Assembly: GCF_050908995.1 (NCBI RefSeq)
Contig: NC_135120.1
Coordinates: 17,187,433 to 17,251,432 of the forward strand
Source of the DNA: Andrena cerasifolii
Taxonomy: Eukaryota; Arthropoda; Insecta; Hymenoptera; Andrenidae
Reading direction: 5' to 3'
Length of the DNA stretch: 64,000 nucleotides
The notes beneath the pieces are model-generated. The model was given only the letters and a program-made list of their open reading frames with translations. It was not told the DNA's origin and made no database searches. This document shows positions 36,780-49,567 of this stretch, one piece after another (the first letter of the stretch is position 1; each line of letters opens with the position of its first letter). The position numbers were made by a program, and so were the translations under genes.

Positions 36780-39700
36780 GCTTCCAAAATATAATTTAGA
36801 TCACGATTACCATGATTTCTTAAAATCTCGTTAGTATCACGAGACGAAAGCTTAAAGCTCTTGTCCGCGGTGTAGGGAGACGTCTCTAAAGCTGTCGTCG
36901 GTTTCACTGGATGGTTACCCGCGAGGTTAATATCGTAAATAGCGTCGTGACTGCCTTACAATGGGAACGGAAACAATCCTGCGGGATTATAGGAGGAGAG
37001 ACAGTCGCCATGGCCTGTAATTCCCTTTTCACCTTTATGAAGAGCTCTGGCGTTGATGAATTCTTTGCGGGACGTGTGCATGTTTGTGCATTGTTGCGGG
37101 TAGCGTAAAACTTGGCGGTAACCGAGTTCCCCTGGAAAGGGATGCTCTAATGCTTCCATTAAGGGAATCCGTTCAATCAATACGTTGGCAGCTCTTCACA
37201 AAACACCATTGCTCGCTGCCACCGTCGTTAATGAAAGGTAAAGTTAAACAACGAAAACCCGAAGTCCATTCTGCCGAGCAACTTTCCATCAGATAAATTC
37301 GATTCACCATTTCCTGTCCGATCGTCGAAGCAGACTGATTTCGATGCTCTGCATTCAGATGCGTCTGCAGAATCACCCTATTGCACTTTCGTGTAAGTCA
37401 GTCTTCGCCAGCTATTCGACAAGTTCTTTTTTTTCTTCTTTCCCTCTGTAACTCGAGCACACTACCCTTACGGATTTTTGTAACATTATACTGCGAAGGT
37501 GTAGGCGTCGTTTAAGGGCGTCGATGGTGTAGCGTTGAGAAAGTGAAGGAATAAAAGAGGCAGGTATCGAGCAGAGGTAGCGTTTAATCGAGTAACAGAG
37601 AGCTCTCTTTCGATTTCAGAAAATGTCATTTATAATAAGATCGTTGGCCGCGAAACCGACGGAGGGAGAATTAAATTCTCCTCGGTGAGATGAAAGAAAT
37701 GGTAAGGGAAACGTGTCTCTCCACCCCCTAGAGCTGCAACGGCACCGTCTCTGGGTTGGAGGGACGCAAAAATGTTACTCTCTTATCTCATATGCACCTT
37801 ACGATGGAAAACGTATATTCCTGGCAGAGTGGTTTACGGAATGGAAGAAACGCCCGCGATTCCCGTCCTCGACCCTGCCCGAATTAAGAATACACGACCG
37901 TGAGGTGAGAAAAGGACAGCGTGGCGTGGAATGGTTAAGAAATTTCTAAAGTATAACGAGTAGACTGTGAGATTCTAATAGCTAGAAATGGATAAGTGTA
38001 CAGACGCAAAAGAAAATCACTAGCCTCTGACGTCTTACTTGAATGTTTCACTTCTCCTGTCTAAAAATCCATAAATTGAACCCGATAAAGGTTAAATACC
38101 ATGAAATATCTGCTCGTCGTTCTCTTTGCGGAGTATAAAAGGAGAGAGTAACGAAGAAGCAGTTGTGCACCCATTAATGAAATACTAATCTGCGAATCGA
38201 TGCCGCAGGAGAAAAGGCGTTCGGTTGACGTTCGAAGGTTAAAGGGGAAATTATCGCGACGTTTCGCGTTTGTTTGGCGATGAAAGGATGGAAGTCCTTA
38301 ACGAGGCACGGCACGCTTTACTTGCCACGAAAACTGGAATCATTTGATTTGTCTGAGGAAATGAAGGGGGCGGGATCCTTTGATGCGAATCGGGGTATAA
38401 AAACGATCGATGAAAAACTGTGAGAGTGCAAACGACAGCTTAATTACCGGCGCACGGGGACGAGATGAGAAAGTAATGCGTTTCCAATTATCTCTGCGCC
38501 CGGAGTCTAATTCTTGATCTGCATAAACAAATCGACCGGCCCGTGCACCACGCTTCACCCCTTTTTTTCCCAGCCAAAAAACTTTCTATAATTAGTTTCT
38601 ATAATTACTGCCGTAGCACATTACTTCGATCATCTTTGGCTCTCAATCTGGACAGCTTCGTTTTCTTCTTCTAAATTATTGAATTTCCTCTCTACAGGTG
38701 CTCTCTACTGATTAGAACATTCGGCTCGAGTCTTGTCTGCTTTCAAATACTACTAAATACGCAACAGGGTAAAGAGGATGCTCAGTCGGGGTCTATTATG
38801 TAAAATTAGTGATCTGTTTCAAGATATCAGCATACCGAGCATACTATCGTGATCATCGTCGTCAAACAACGGCACGAACGGTCTGCAGGGGTCGATGTAC
38901 AAATTCGATGCCGTCTAAAATGATTTAGGTGGAATTAATTCGACTGTTGCACACCGTGTACACTGTAGTTAACGTTCACAATGGTTTATCTTTGGCACGA
39001 CGAATGTAATTATCACGGTGAATTATGCGTTCCCCGTTAGAGCAAATTGTATCACGCATATTCGTGACTGGGTAAAATTCTCATTAAGCTACTCACACTC
39101 GGCGAAATAAGTCAATTCCAATGTAACGGAATGAGATAAGCGTGACGCGTCACGCGAAAATTGCATTTTCAGGCATTCGCCGTGCGTTTGATATTCGCGT
39201 TTAGCAGATTTCGCGGATTCCCAATCGTGTTTCGTAGAATCTAATCCCACGCTTCGCGAGAATTATTCGATTAACGGGCGCACCGGCGCCTTTAAAATTT
39301 TACTTCGCTAATCATTTAGAGCTGAGAGAAGTAGAACTGTGCCATTACGTAAAATAATGAATATTAAATCCCATAGTTTTGTCTGTTCTGCATCGAGCGA
39401 AGGAAAGTTCCTTCTACAACCACTTAAAATAATCAGAAGTAATGCTAAAGGCGGGGGTAGAACACCAGCAGGAGAACCAATCAAGATAGAACTCTGAAAG
39501 CTTCGTAAATTCATAGCCACCGCGTAACAGACTAGCCGTAAAGTTCCCATTGGTCCATCAGCGTTACTTGTTGTCGCTGCAAGTCCAATAAACGGTAATG
39601 CACCCCTGTCGCCTCGGGGTGCAGGTTGTTTTCCAGTGATCGATCAAGATCAAAGGACGCTGGTAATGGCAGTCGAAAAGTTTTAATTTCTATCGAGAGG

Positions 39701-41784
39701 GGGATTGTGGAGTTTCATTAAAATCTCAACGCCGCCGGTTAATAAGGTTCGTCGGCGGGGCAGCGACGGCACTCGGCGGTACTCGCTGGTACTCGAAAGG
39801 GGATTCTGGGATTCACGGTGTAAACTTACTTCGCAGGAGCGTTTAGATTTAAGGAGGGTTAAGCAAGTGGTTATTTATGGCAAATCCGTGAAACTCGTCT
39901 CGCCATAGGGGGAAGGCTGGCTCAAGGAAATTTCCTTCCCTTTCGCCAGGAGGACGGTTGGCAAATGCCTGATTACCGCCGTAACTCCAGGCAATTTTGC
40001 ACACAAGGCAGTCTCAGGGCAGCAGAAGGGCCAACAGCAATTTCATATTAATATCAACCCCTCGGTCTTGCAGGTTTTCTCGTCACTCGCGACGACCCCG
40101 TTGCTTTCATTCAATCAACCCGGAACCCCTTTCCTAAATTGCACACCGATGCTTTATGTCGCGCAAAGAAGCTTCGGGCGCGTGAAACACTCCCGAGTCA
40201 AGTGAGTAATCGTTCAACCAACACTCTGTCCTAATTTCGCCGCGGACCGTTCGATCGAGTTTATCGGCTCGGTACGACGCAACGGATAACAATTGGTCGG
40301 CATTGTCTCTGGAATAAAATCTGCACGTTTGTAGCTGCGCAATTATACTTCGTTGAAATGGTCATAAATTTCCGCTTTCGCAGGAAGGGGAACGCTATTA
40401 AGGACTGGCTTCTTTTAGGCAGTTGTTTTTCCCTGGGCCGTTTAAGCATTCGCGAGCGGCATGGCCGCGTGTACGCGGTTCGACCTGGCGAGAAGAAACC
40501 GGCGAAATAATTCATCCAGTGTTCTCCAGCTCGTGAAGTGTAATGCGGAATAATGTTTTACACCGCGGCGGGTCTTGGCGAGTACGGGCTGGGCGCGATG
40601 TTGCTCGCAGCCGCAGCGATGAAATGAATTTTGCAGTATTAGGGGAAGCGTGCACTTCATCCGTCATGCACTTTTTGTTAGCGCGCGCCGCGGCTGTGGC
40701 ATTGCGCCAATAGACCGACTCGACCCGGTTATTATCCGCGATGAGATAGTGCGTTAATGACGATACATTAAGGAGCGACCCTTTCGGTAGCGTCGCATGA
40801 GATTTCAAACCTGTGATCAACTAGAGCCACCGCAGGGGAGGCATTTTTCGGGGAATCTGAAAGAGATCTATAAGAAACGACCAGACATAGAATTGCCAAG
40901 TGGAATCGGCAAGTTTCTGCAACAACGAGAGTCACGCACCACATTTTAAGCTACCTTCGGACGTTAACGACTTAGGTAGAACTCTGTAGAACTTTTCGAT
41001 ACAATGATTATGAGATTCTATCGAGGCTCTATATATCTGTATATACTTCCCAACGACTTCCTCTCGGCTGATCGAGGAGAGGTCGGGAAGAAATATCGTA
41101 ACCAGTACGAAGAATGAAGTTATTTCATCCTAGCTCCTCTCTTCTCGTTCTTGCTCTTTAGTAGAAGTACCTCCTTCGTTTACGAGTGCATTCCCCTGCG
41201 ATCTCCGGCACGGCGTCAGGTCGCAATGAAACTGGGTTAAATCCAAATGAGTTCGGTGTGTTTCCATAAAACAGGAAAAGTGCCTGGCGACTGCGTCGTT
41301 AGATACCTCCGCGGCGCTTTGATCGTATTCGCGTTGAAAATATTTGTTTGAAAAAGGTGTTTCAGAGCCATCTCCCGAACCGCTAAGACACGAGAAGCTG
41401 TTTGCTGTATCGCGATCCAGAAATACGCGTGCAAATTGCAGTTTCGAGGCGAAAACGGTGAGGCATGTCGTTTGCTGCGCATTCGAGTCATTTAGTGGTT
41501 CGCGCCCAGAAAAGAGGCAAGAAATAAATCAATTCCGGTATCAAACTATTCTGCATAAATACGACACTTCAGTAGCGTGCAATCACTTTCGCGGCAGCGT
41601 TACAGGCTGACCTGCAAAAAGTACGTCGGCCACAGCTTTCTTTGGACGCGCAAGCTATTCCCTCCAACTTCGTTTAATAAAATAGGAAATACATAGGTAC
41701 TTAGGCGAGAATGATTGACTTGACCCGCAGTCGAGTCTTTATAGTTCGTTATGAATCCAGAATGTCTCTTCGAGTCAGCTCGTA
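36780..41784. other. intronic DNA, nothing recognised except one small hairpin
   Basis: A 5-kb stretch free of visible transposons. Frames are short and antisense-paired. Confidence 0.45.
39599..39623. repeat. short perfect hairpin TGCACCCC / GGGGTGCA
   Basis: 8-bp arms (39599-39606 and 39616-39623) around a 9-base loop in unique intronic DNA. It is not followed by a T run and has no known role here. Confidence 0.6.
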
Positions 41785-41786
41785 TA

Positions 41787-42090
41787 GGGGAAGGTGGGGT
41801 AAGACGGGGTACTCCCTGTATCTCGCGATGCCTGCAAAGTTTTAGTTTAACTATTCGTACATACGTGACGGATCATTTCTCGATAATTAAATTGTGTATT
41901 TACGGAAATCGCGATTCCACTAGCGTCTCGAACGCAGCGGCTTTTTATCGTTTTCGTAATTTTTTCATTCCCACCGGTTAATTTTTTTTTTTAAATATTG
42001 TATTGTCATCCCAACTACGCACGCCTGCAAAGTTTCAAGACAATTGAATAGATGGAAGTGGGTTAAACTGAGTTACCAAATTTGAACCAT
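41787..42090. mobile_element. one-ended repeat starting GGGGAAGGTGGGGTAAGACG after TA
   Basis: A G-rich terminus follows TA at 41785-41786. A GCCTGCAAAGTTT motif appears twice (about 41829 and 42025), and a later GGAAGTGGGTTAAACTGAGT resembles the start. No inverted partner is seen, and the right side runs into a microsatellite. Probably a decayed DNA element. Confidence 0.4.
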
Positions 42091-42182
42091 ACATACAAAC
42101 ATACAAACATACAAACATAAACATACAAACATACAAACATACAAACATACATTCATAAACATACAAACATACAAACAAACAG
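42091..42182. repeat. (ACATACAA)n microsatellite
   Basis: About eleven imperfect copies of an 8-base unit ACATACAA with occasional ACATAA shortening. The minus-strand Cys/Val/Tyr-rich frame across it is an artefact of the repeat. Confidence 0.9.
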
Positions 42183-43295
42183 AGGATCGAAGTTGAATAA
42201 AATCGTTTAAAAATAGATTCACATGTATGTTTCAACGTTGTTTCAATTGAAAAGTCGTGTCTCTGAATATCGAAACATTCCCAATGGTACGCTTGTAAAG
42301 AGGATACAGTTACATATATAACGAGCACGTTAAAATTCACGAATTCCACCGAAAACTATAGATGCCAAAGGTTCCTTTTTTTTCCACCTGCGAGTTCGAT
42401 TTAAACTTCAAACGTTGAATGTAAGCGTCGAAGACATCGACGTGTACGAACGCTTTTTTCGCGTGGGTCGATTTTGCGCCGCCTTTGTGCAAAGCTCCCG
42501 TTGGAAGAAAGTGCATGCTTTGAAGGGACTCGCGTAACAAGTCGGCGCCAGCATGAGAATAATATTCGCGCCGTTGTGCAAACATTAAAAACGATGAACT
42601 CGGAGTCGCACGGAAGAAGTGAAATCAACGTGTGACCGAGATACGCTTGGGAGATCGTGCGACTGAAGATACAACTGAATTTCCACCGTTGCCTTTGAAG
42701 CCGCCACGGATCTGCATACGACTGTCTCCACGTTTCCCCATATTTTTTTTGCGGCACGTTTACAAAAAATAACGCCGAAGGCTAGCGAATGCTTAGCGCG
42801 CTCTGATAGCGGGCAGAGGTATGTATTAATGGGTTCTCGCGAGACGTCTCGGAAAATCGAGTGGCCAGGAATGAATTGGTCCGTCAAGAGCGGGCAACTT
42901 GGAAAAAAAAGGCGAACCGAAAGGATGAACGACAGACGTCGGAAGTGTGATTCGGAATACGAAAGTTCAGATGAACGCAATCGACGGCGGAGCCTGGAAA
43001 ATCCTGCAGGCGGAAATACGACTGAAATTCCCCGGAAATAGACGCCTACGTGGTGCGACGGATGACGTTGACGATCGAAGCCGACACATGCGGCGAGTGC
43101 GTTCCTCTCTAGACCTTTTCGTGGCACCGATGCACAAAAAGTGCATCCAAGGAGAAATGCCACTTACGGCTCCTGGGACTGCCGATGACACTTTCATATC
43201 GAGGATCTCCAAGCATCTGGCGCGTTATGAGAACATTCGCGGATCACTCGTGCGAGACACTTTCGATTCTACTAGTTTTCTAATTACACGTCACG
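42183..43295. other. intronic DNA, nothing recognised
   Basis: A 192-codon minus frame (42585-43163) is opposed by open plus frames and has no domain. Treated as chance. Confidence 0.45.
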
Positions 43296-43297
43296 TA

Positions 43298-44326
43298 GGG
43301 GAGACCGGGGCTAGTTGATACGTTTTTCAGTTTTCAATGTTTTCCACTTTTGCTTGAATTAATTATTAGATAACAAATATCCTCTCTACCTCCGCGACCT
43401 AATCGCTTGCAACGCCGAATTCCATTCCTCCGACTCTAGCCATATGAGAAGTGACCACCGTCTTTCCACTCGTATTTCCCATTTCGCTAAATTCTCCGGT
43501 TCATTTTCCTATGTTGCATCTCATTTATATAATAGTCTTCCCGATGCTATCTGTTCACTTCCCACTCTTCGCTCTTTCAAAAATGCCAACAAATTATTTA
43601 TTCTCAGTCATCTACACACAACCTAGGACTAACCGGACGGACGTGATCTACCAGTGAGTCCCTATAATGTCTTATTTTTATACTCTACTCCCGCTCATTC
43701 TTGTTCTTTTCTTTTTCCTATTCCTGAGCCTCGCCCATTCCGTTAATTATGTGCTATACTAATTGTTATTGCTTCTGTATCTTGTGTGGAATAAAGACGA
43801 TTTATTATTATTATTATTATTAAATATGCTAAAATACCTATACTTTGGTCCTTCCTCTTTAATATACTGTAAATGAATAGTTGAGAAAGTACATACAAAA
43901 TGAATGAAAAAATGCTATTTGGACGAAGGCAAAATGTATCAATTTACCCCACTGCGGAGCTAGTTGATACGATATTATGTTTTCAAATATTTTCATTTTT
44001 TATCTTATTTAATTCCTGAATTACAAATATGCCAAAATATACTTTGGTCCTTCCTCTTTAATATGTAGTAAGCGAAAGCTTGCGAAAATATATATAAAAA
44101 TGAATGAAAAAATGTTATTTGGACGATCAATTTGGATGTATCAAAATTATTTACATTTTCTCTATATAAACGAAAACAGTTAAAAAACGATTGTTAACGT
44201 CAATGTATACACACGTACGCTGGATCGTAGGAAAGAATTGAACAACAATCTTCACATATCTCGCTCAAATGGAGCTACATGTACACGGTGTCGAGATAAT
44301 TCGTCTGTACTAGCCCCGGTCTCTCC
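43298..44326. mobile_element. TA-flanked TIR element, same family, copy 3 (hosts a nested retrotransposon)
   Basis: The ends GGGGAGACCGGGGCTAGTTG and CTAGCCCCGGTCTCTCC are inverted, with TA at 43296-43297 and 44327-44328. Inside is a tandem duplication: unit 1 is 43307-43380 plus 43828-43942, and unit 2 is about 43967-44140. Both share CTTTGGTCCTTCCTCTTTAA and ATGAATGAAAAAATG. Unit 1 is split by the retrotransposon fragment. No ORF of its own was found. Confidence 0.88.
43381..43821 (+). mobile_element. non-LTR retrotransposon 3' fragment, nested in a TA-flanked element
   Basis: This is the last part of a non-LTR retrotransposon ORF2. The frame at 43444-43626 contains YVASHLYNSLPDAI and LPTLRSFKNANKLF, typical of the C-terminus after the reverse transcriptase. 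An AATAAA near 43791 and a (TTA)n tail follow. A 6-bp duplication AAATAT (43375-43380 and 43822-43827) flanks it, as expected for target-primed reverse transcription. It interrupts the first of two tandem units of the surrounding element (43298-44326). The second unit (43967-44140) retains the uninterrupted sequence ACAAATATGCC, which confirms the insertion point. Confidence 0.88.
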
Positions 44327-44328
44327 TA

Positions 44329-46639
44329 TCTCTGTGGCTACCAGTTTACGCAAGTATTTATTTAAATGCTTCCCTTTTTAAAACCATCTCGATTTCCACT
44401 CGCCTTTATCCGTTGGTTTGACACGTAAATATACCAAAAATTTTCAAAACCTCAAAATGCAACGCGCACAACTAGCTTTAGTTCCGAGACTTGTTTGGAT
44501 TTGAATATTCTATCCCTCTCGAAGTACCATTCATTAATTGGTCCGAAATTGGGGTCTACTCATCTAGTTGGCACGAGGTTTTACTCGCAGCCACACACGA
44601 CAGCGACAGATTAATGAGGACGGAAATAATTCAGAGGGCCGCCGCTGTCCTACAGCGAATGAAATTTCATTAAAGTTTCTTAACTCCCCGCGACATATCA
44701 ATGCACGCCTGGTATCGCACGAGTCATTAGTCATGTCGTAGCTAAGGTGGCAAGCTGGTACTCGGCATACCTTGAAATTCATTATTAAACTGAGGAACTG
44801 CCGGTTGCCGGAGCGGGCGAGTGCGGTTTAATGAAAGCTTTTCGTTGGGTTTCTGAAAGGAAGGGTGGATTGAATTCTAGATGTTTCGCAGCTGCGTTTC
44901 AGACTTGTACAAAGGCAGCGCAGTGGGCGACAGTATTTTTATAAGCATCCAATGGAAAGAGCGAAGTCTGATGTTAGACACTTCGCGTCGCTGTTGCTTC
45001 GAGAACGAAAATTGTGTGCGCGAACGACAAGCGGAATCGCTGATAGGCGACAGCATCAAGCGTAGGTATCGTCGCGATGATAATAAACGAGGCAACAGGC
45101 TTCTGGCGCCCAGCGAGACGGTTCCGCGCTGGAAAGTTTTACGAAATAAGGAAAAATGATAAAAGTTCGGGACGAAGCGGATGGTTGGACGGTTACAACG
45201 TCGCGCCGCGCGATATTGTTCACGCGCTAAAAGCCGAGACATCTTCCCAGCCGCGCATTTTCCCATATTTCCTGGTTACAACGGCGATACACGGTGCAGC
45301 TTTACGATGAAAAAGTTGCGCGGCAAGCTAAGCGAACACTCTCGCGATCCAATTTCGTCCACCGACTATCGTCTCGTCTCCTAACTCGAACATTGTCAAT
45401 TTCCTCGCAATATCTGCTCGAGTTATCTCGATTATACATGCATTATCGAATGTTCGTCGCCTCCGTTCTCTGTGCCCGCAGTCGTGGAGGGGAGTGCTTA
45501 GGGATGAGCTGCTAAAAATTGCATATCGCCAAGAACGGTTTGTGGGAACACGTCGGCACGCTTTTATCGTAGGACATGAAAATATCTATCGTCGAAATCG
45601 AGGCTCTATTCACTGGTGAGTGAGATAGATCTGTGCAGCTATCGCTTTGAAATTCAGTTGATTTCAATCGACTCCGTAGCCGTCAATATGGATTAACTGG
45701 AATACCGGAAAACCTGTTGAAGAATTTAATAAGTCGAGCTTTCGATAAGGACAGTCGATTTAGAATTTTATGGGTCTCGGCCGAGCAGCTTCCCGTCCTC
45801 TCGCTTGAAACTTTCAAGTCGCCGACTATAAAACGCGATATACCCCGGTTATTTTTACGCGCAGCTCTGTCGAGACTTCTTCCGCGATCGTAGATCACGG
45901 GTTGGTCCAGCCTTGGACATACGATAAGGGGGCCCATCCTCTCGTTTCTAGGTCAGTCGTTTCGGAAGGACCGACCCTCGTAAACTGCATCCAAAGTATC
46001 GAGATCCCCAAACGCGCTGGTTGGCCCCTGCGAGCATGAAACGCGAATAATATCGTGTCTTCGTCAAATTGCTCGTGCATCGAAGATCTGACGACGGGAA
46101 GGCGGGAGTGCGAGGAGTTTATCTTGCTTGCGAGGTTGTTCCAGCTGAAAGCCTCGACTTTTCATCATTCGACACTTCCTTTTTCCATCGCTCGTCCTTC
46201 GGCCGGCGAGTTCTAGTCGTTTGAACGGCCAGCCGGGTATTATTCCCTCGATTACACTTAGCTCTCGCTTCCCTCCTACGATTTTTCACGACGCGGAGGC
46301 TGCGCCGGGAAACGCGTTTGCTCCGACTGGACCCTTCCGGTTCTTTCCCCTCCGTGGACCATTTCGCTTTTATTACGGCGAAGGATTTTCGCACCGCCAT
46401 CGCGCTAATAATTTATCACGCGCCTGTTGTTCCGTCTTCCACTTGTTCCGCCCCTGCAGGCCACCGATACGGTACACTGCGACGCGGCACGGATTTCTTG
46501 CCCGAAATTTGCCGCGTAAGCTCTCGAGATTGTATTTGTTGATCGGATTGTCATATCAACGAGATCCTTGCGCTCTGTTCTTTGATAAATGAAACGGTGA
46601 AAATGTATCTCGATACTCCGCTTGAATCCGTGAAACCAT
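44329..46639. other. intronic DNA, nothing recognised
   Basis: Short overlapping frames on both strands. No repeats seen. Confidence 0.5.
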
Positions 46640-46860
46640 CAGTGGCGGATTCAGGAGCCTCTCTTGGAGGGGGCGAAATATGTAAAAGTACATAAGTACA
46701 TTTTTGAACCCTCTTTTACAAGATTTAAAATTCGCTTGCAATTTATATTTTAATATCTGATACTAGAGCCTAAATAATTAAATTCGCATTAATTATTTAT
46801 ACAGAATAATACACAATGCCATAATATTTTTCTACTTTGTTACTCTTGGCAGGGGGCGAT
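46640..46860. mobile_element. possible one-ended hAT-like fragment
   Basis: CAGTGGCGGATTCAGGAGCC at 46640 resembles a common hAT terminus, followed by GGAGGGGGCGAAAT. A second GGCAGGGGGCGAT lies near 46850. No inverted end or target duplication was found, so this is weak. Confidence 0.3.
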
Positions 46861-49567
46861 CGAGATCCTTCCTGTCGGTTTAATTCCAACTCTAGTTTCC
46901 AATTAAGTATCTAGTTTATTAGAGTACCGGTCCAGTTCCAATCCAATTGCAATTCGGTTCTAGACGAATCTCCGCCTAGGTTTAAGTTCGTTCTAAATCC
47001 ATTGCGCTTCGCGGTCTTACTACCCGTCTATTACAATCTACATCGCTGGTGGGCAATCTTCGATAAGGTTTAGGAAAGATACTCGTTCCGTGTCTATAAA
47101 CGTTGCAACAAACATAAGTTTCTCTTCTAAAGAAGTTGGCCGTTTAAAAATTTAAACCGGCAGTTCTCTCCGCCTTATAAATTCCCCGGGCTAGGCGAGC
47201 AGCCGTTACAAGTCCTGGGGACCACCGTCGCTAACACTTCCAACTTACGTACTTCTAGAGACCACCCTGGTAACACCTCCAAGTGCCATGCACCGTCTTA
47301 CCAAACCTTCAAACTTCTATGGGCCATCTCATTTACGTAGGATTACTTGCGGTTGAAACTGTTAAATGAGATATGTCATTAATAACGATGCTCGCCGGCT
47401 ATTCCATTCTACTTAATTCAGAGGGAACGACGTACCCTCGGTTACCCGGGAATTTTAACGCCGGGCATTTCTAGTTAAGTCCCTCGAATTACACCGAAAT
47501 ACTTGCCACTTTTCATTTTTTCACGAAAATACAAAGGAGCGGTGCTCGACGCACACGAGCGTGACGTTGCGAAGAGTACGTGGCAGACTTGTGCAGCTTT
47601 ATCGATACGACAGGCTCGGTTAAGGAACAAAGGAAGGAGGTCAACTGGATTGGTCAATTCGGACGAGAGATAGGGGTGATCGATCATTCGGCACAATTCG
47701 ACTGCTACTCGAATAATCAGGAGCTCGTTTAATGGCAATTCCGATAGTCGACATTCCAAGCATACTCTCGGCGCATGGGTCAAGCTGTGCGTCGCAGAGA
47801 CATGCCAACCTAGATCAAGGCGATCAAGAGGGTTCTTTCGAGCCCTTAGTAGGGACGAAAGTAGCCAGACATTTTTCCCTGCGAAAGGAAAATCCTCGGT
47901 TCTCTTTCATCGCGTTCCAACGATAGTACGGCAGAGAAGATCCACGGATCCTTGCGCTCGCGCGGACAGCAGTTGCTCGCGGGATAAGCGAACACAGCCG
48001 AAAACACTTAAGACACTTGGTCGGTAGCTCAAAGGGGCGGAAGCAGCGCAAATAATTCAAGCGGTCGTAAAAGCGCGGAATCGGCCGGGAAACTGAAGGG
48101 GTTAATTTGCGAGTCTTTGTTCGATCCACTGTAGGCCTTGGCAAGCTTATCACGGTAAATGTCTTTGAGGATCCTACATTATATCTTCCTCTTATTCGCC
48201 CCCTAGCCCTTTCAGCCTGATAAATGTGTACCGACGAGATCAGCGGAGGGTTCTGACGTCCCGATGTAATTTCGAAAATAAATACGCCTGCCTCGAATAA
48301 TCCTGCTGCCTGGTAATTTACTTTTTCATCCGATTCCGCGATTAACCGCGATAAGACAAACGCGGCGTAATATTTTACATCGGTGTCTATTAACTCCGCC
48401 GAGCTGTCACATTCGCCGCTCGTTTCTTTTTTTTTTCTTCATGAAATATTCAGTCGCCTTAGTGCCACCGAAATACATATTTCAAGTATCTCGTAGAGAC
48501 AATTTGCCCTAATACGCTTGTTCCCGTGCTGCTGTACGAGTCGAGCGGGTAGAAACAGTGAAATGCTTTCTCGCGGGAAAATTCCGAGCGTTCCTCAGAT
48601 CCGTCCGTAACTTTTCGACTATCTTCGTGGAAGCGTTCGCAGGTGGGAGTCAAACATCCTTTTTTTTCTTTTTTTGCCCGTGTAGAAAAACGCGATGCAT
48701 ACGAACGCATATTAAGCGTTTACGGGAAGATGCTGCGCTTGTTGCGAGAAGTGATAAACTTGAGAAGTTGCAGAGTAGTTTGCGTAGACAAAGTCGTAGC
48801 GTGGCATCGAAGGACTCTTTGCATAGGAAGCTCTGGGCTTCACTACCGTTCCCTGGAAGAATGATCGTCGCTGACGTCTGAAGGACAGTAGATTAAGTGA
48901 ATACCTACCGGGGGATATGTTGAAACGCGATGAAAAGATGAATGCCGTGAAAGGAAGTTGACGCGTTCGGGAGGACTGACAGTTAATTAACACTTTGATG
49001 GGACGGGGACGCGCGTAGCGTATGAAACGAGACGCCTATCCCCCCGGCGATTAAAGCGTTATCATTAACGCGTTTCACTTTTGCTATCTTTATGGGCGGG
49101 GGAATTTCTCTAGCGACTACAAATGCTGATTCACGAAACTGCCGCTTTGAGCCCGGATGAAACGTATCGCGGTGCCTAAGCGCGTTAATTATTCGGGCGG
49201 CCCATACGTAACGCGGTTTTCCTTAGGGGTTTATTATACGAGGAAATTATGAAACTAATAGAACCCCTAGCTTCGTATCGTTCAACAAATTTTCCAAAAC
49301 GGTTAGAAATCGTGAACGATGTGGCGCGTCGTACGGTTTGCAACGCGTTTCGGCCGGTGCTGATTTCTGCTAGCTCGTGATTCATTAATTTCTCTGGAGA
49401 GTGATATTTCCTCCCCTGAATGGCGACGTGCATCGCGACAGCGTGGTCAGAAGCGAGGGATACTTTATAGGCGTTTGAAAAGCGGCTAATCTCCGAAGCT
49501 GTCGCGAGCACGGAGCTTGGAAATATTTCGCGTTAGTTCCGACCGAGCGGTTTCGTGCAACAACCTG
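46861..49567. other. intronic DNA with degenerate low-complexity patches
   Basis: 46885-47010 repeats variants of TTCCAACTCTAGTTC. 47218-47330 repeats GACCACC...TAACAC(T/C)TCCAA-like units two or three times. The rest shows nothing recognisable. Confidence 0.4.

Noticed and set aside
39599..39623. TGCACCCC hairpin as a structured ncRNA
   Set aside because: The stem is only 8 bp with no further structure or conservation that can be seen.
42035..42349. Cys/Val/Tyr-rich minus-strand frame
   Set aside because: Produced by translating the ACATACAA microsatellite.
42585..43163. 192-codon minus-strand frame
   Set aside because: Other frames are open over the same bases and no motif is recognised.
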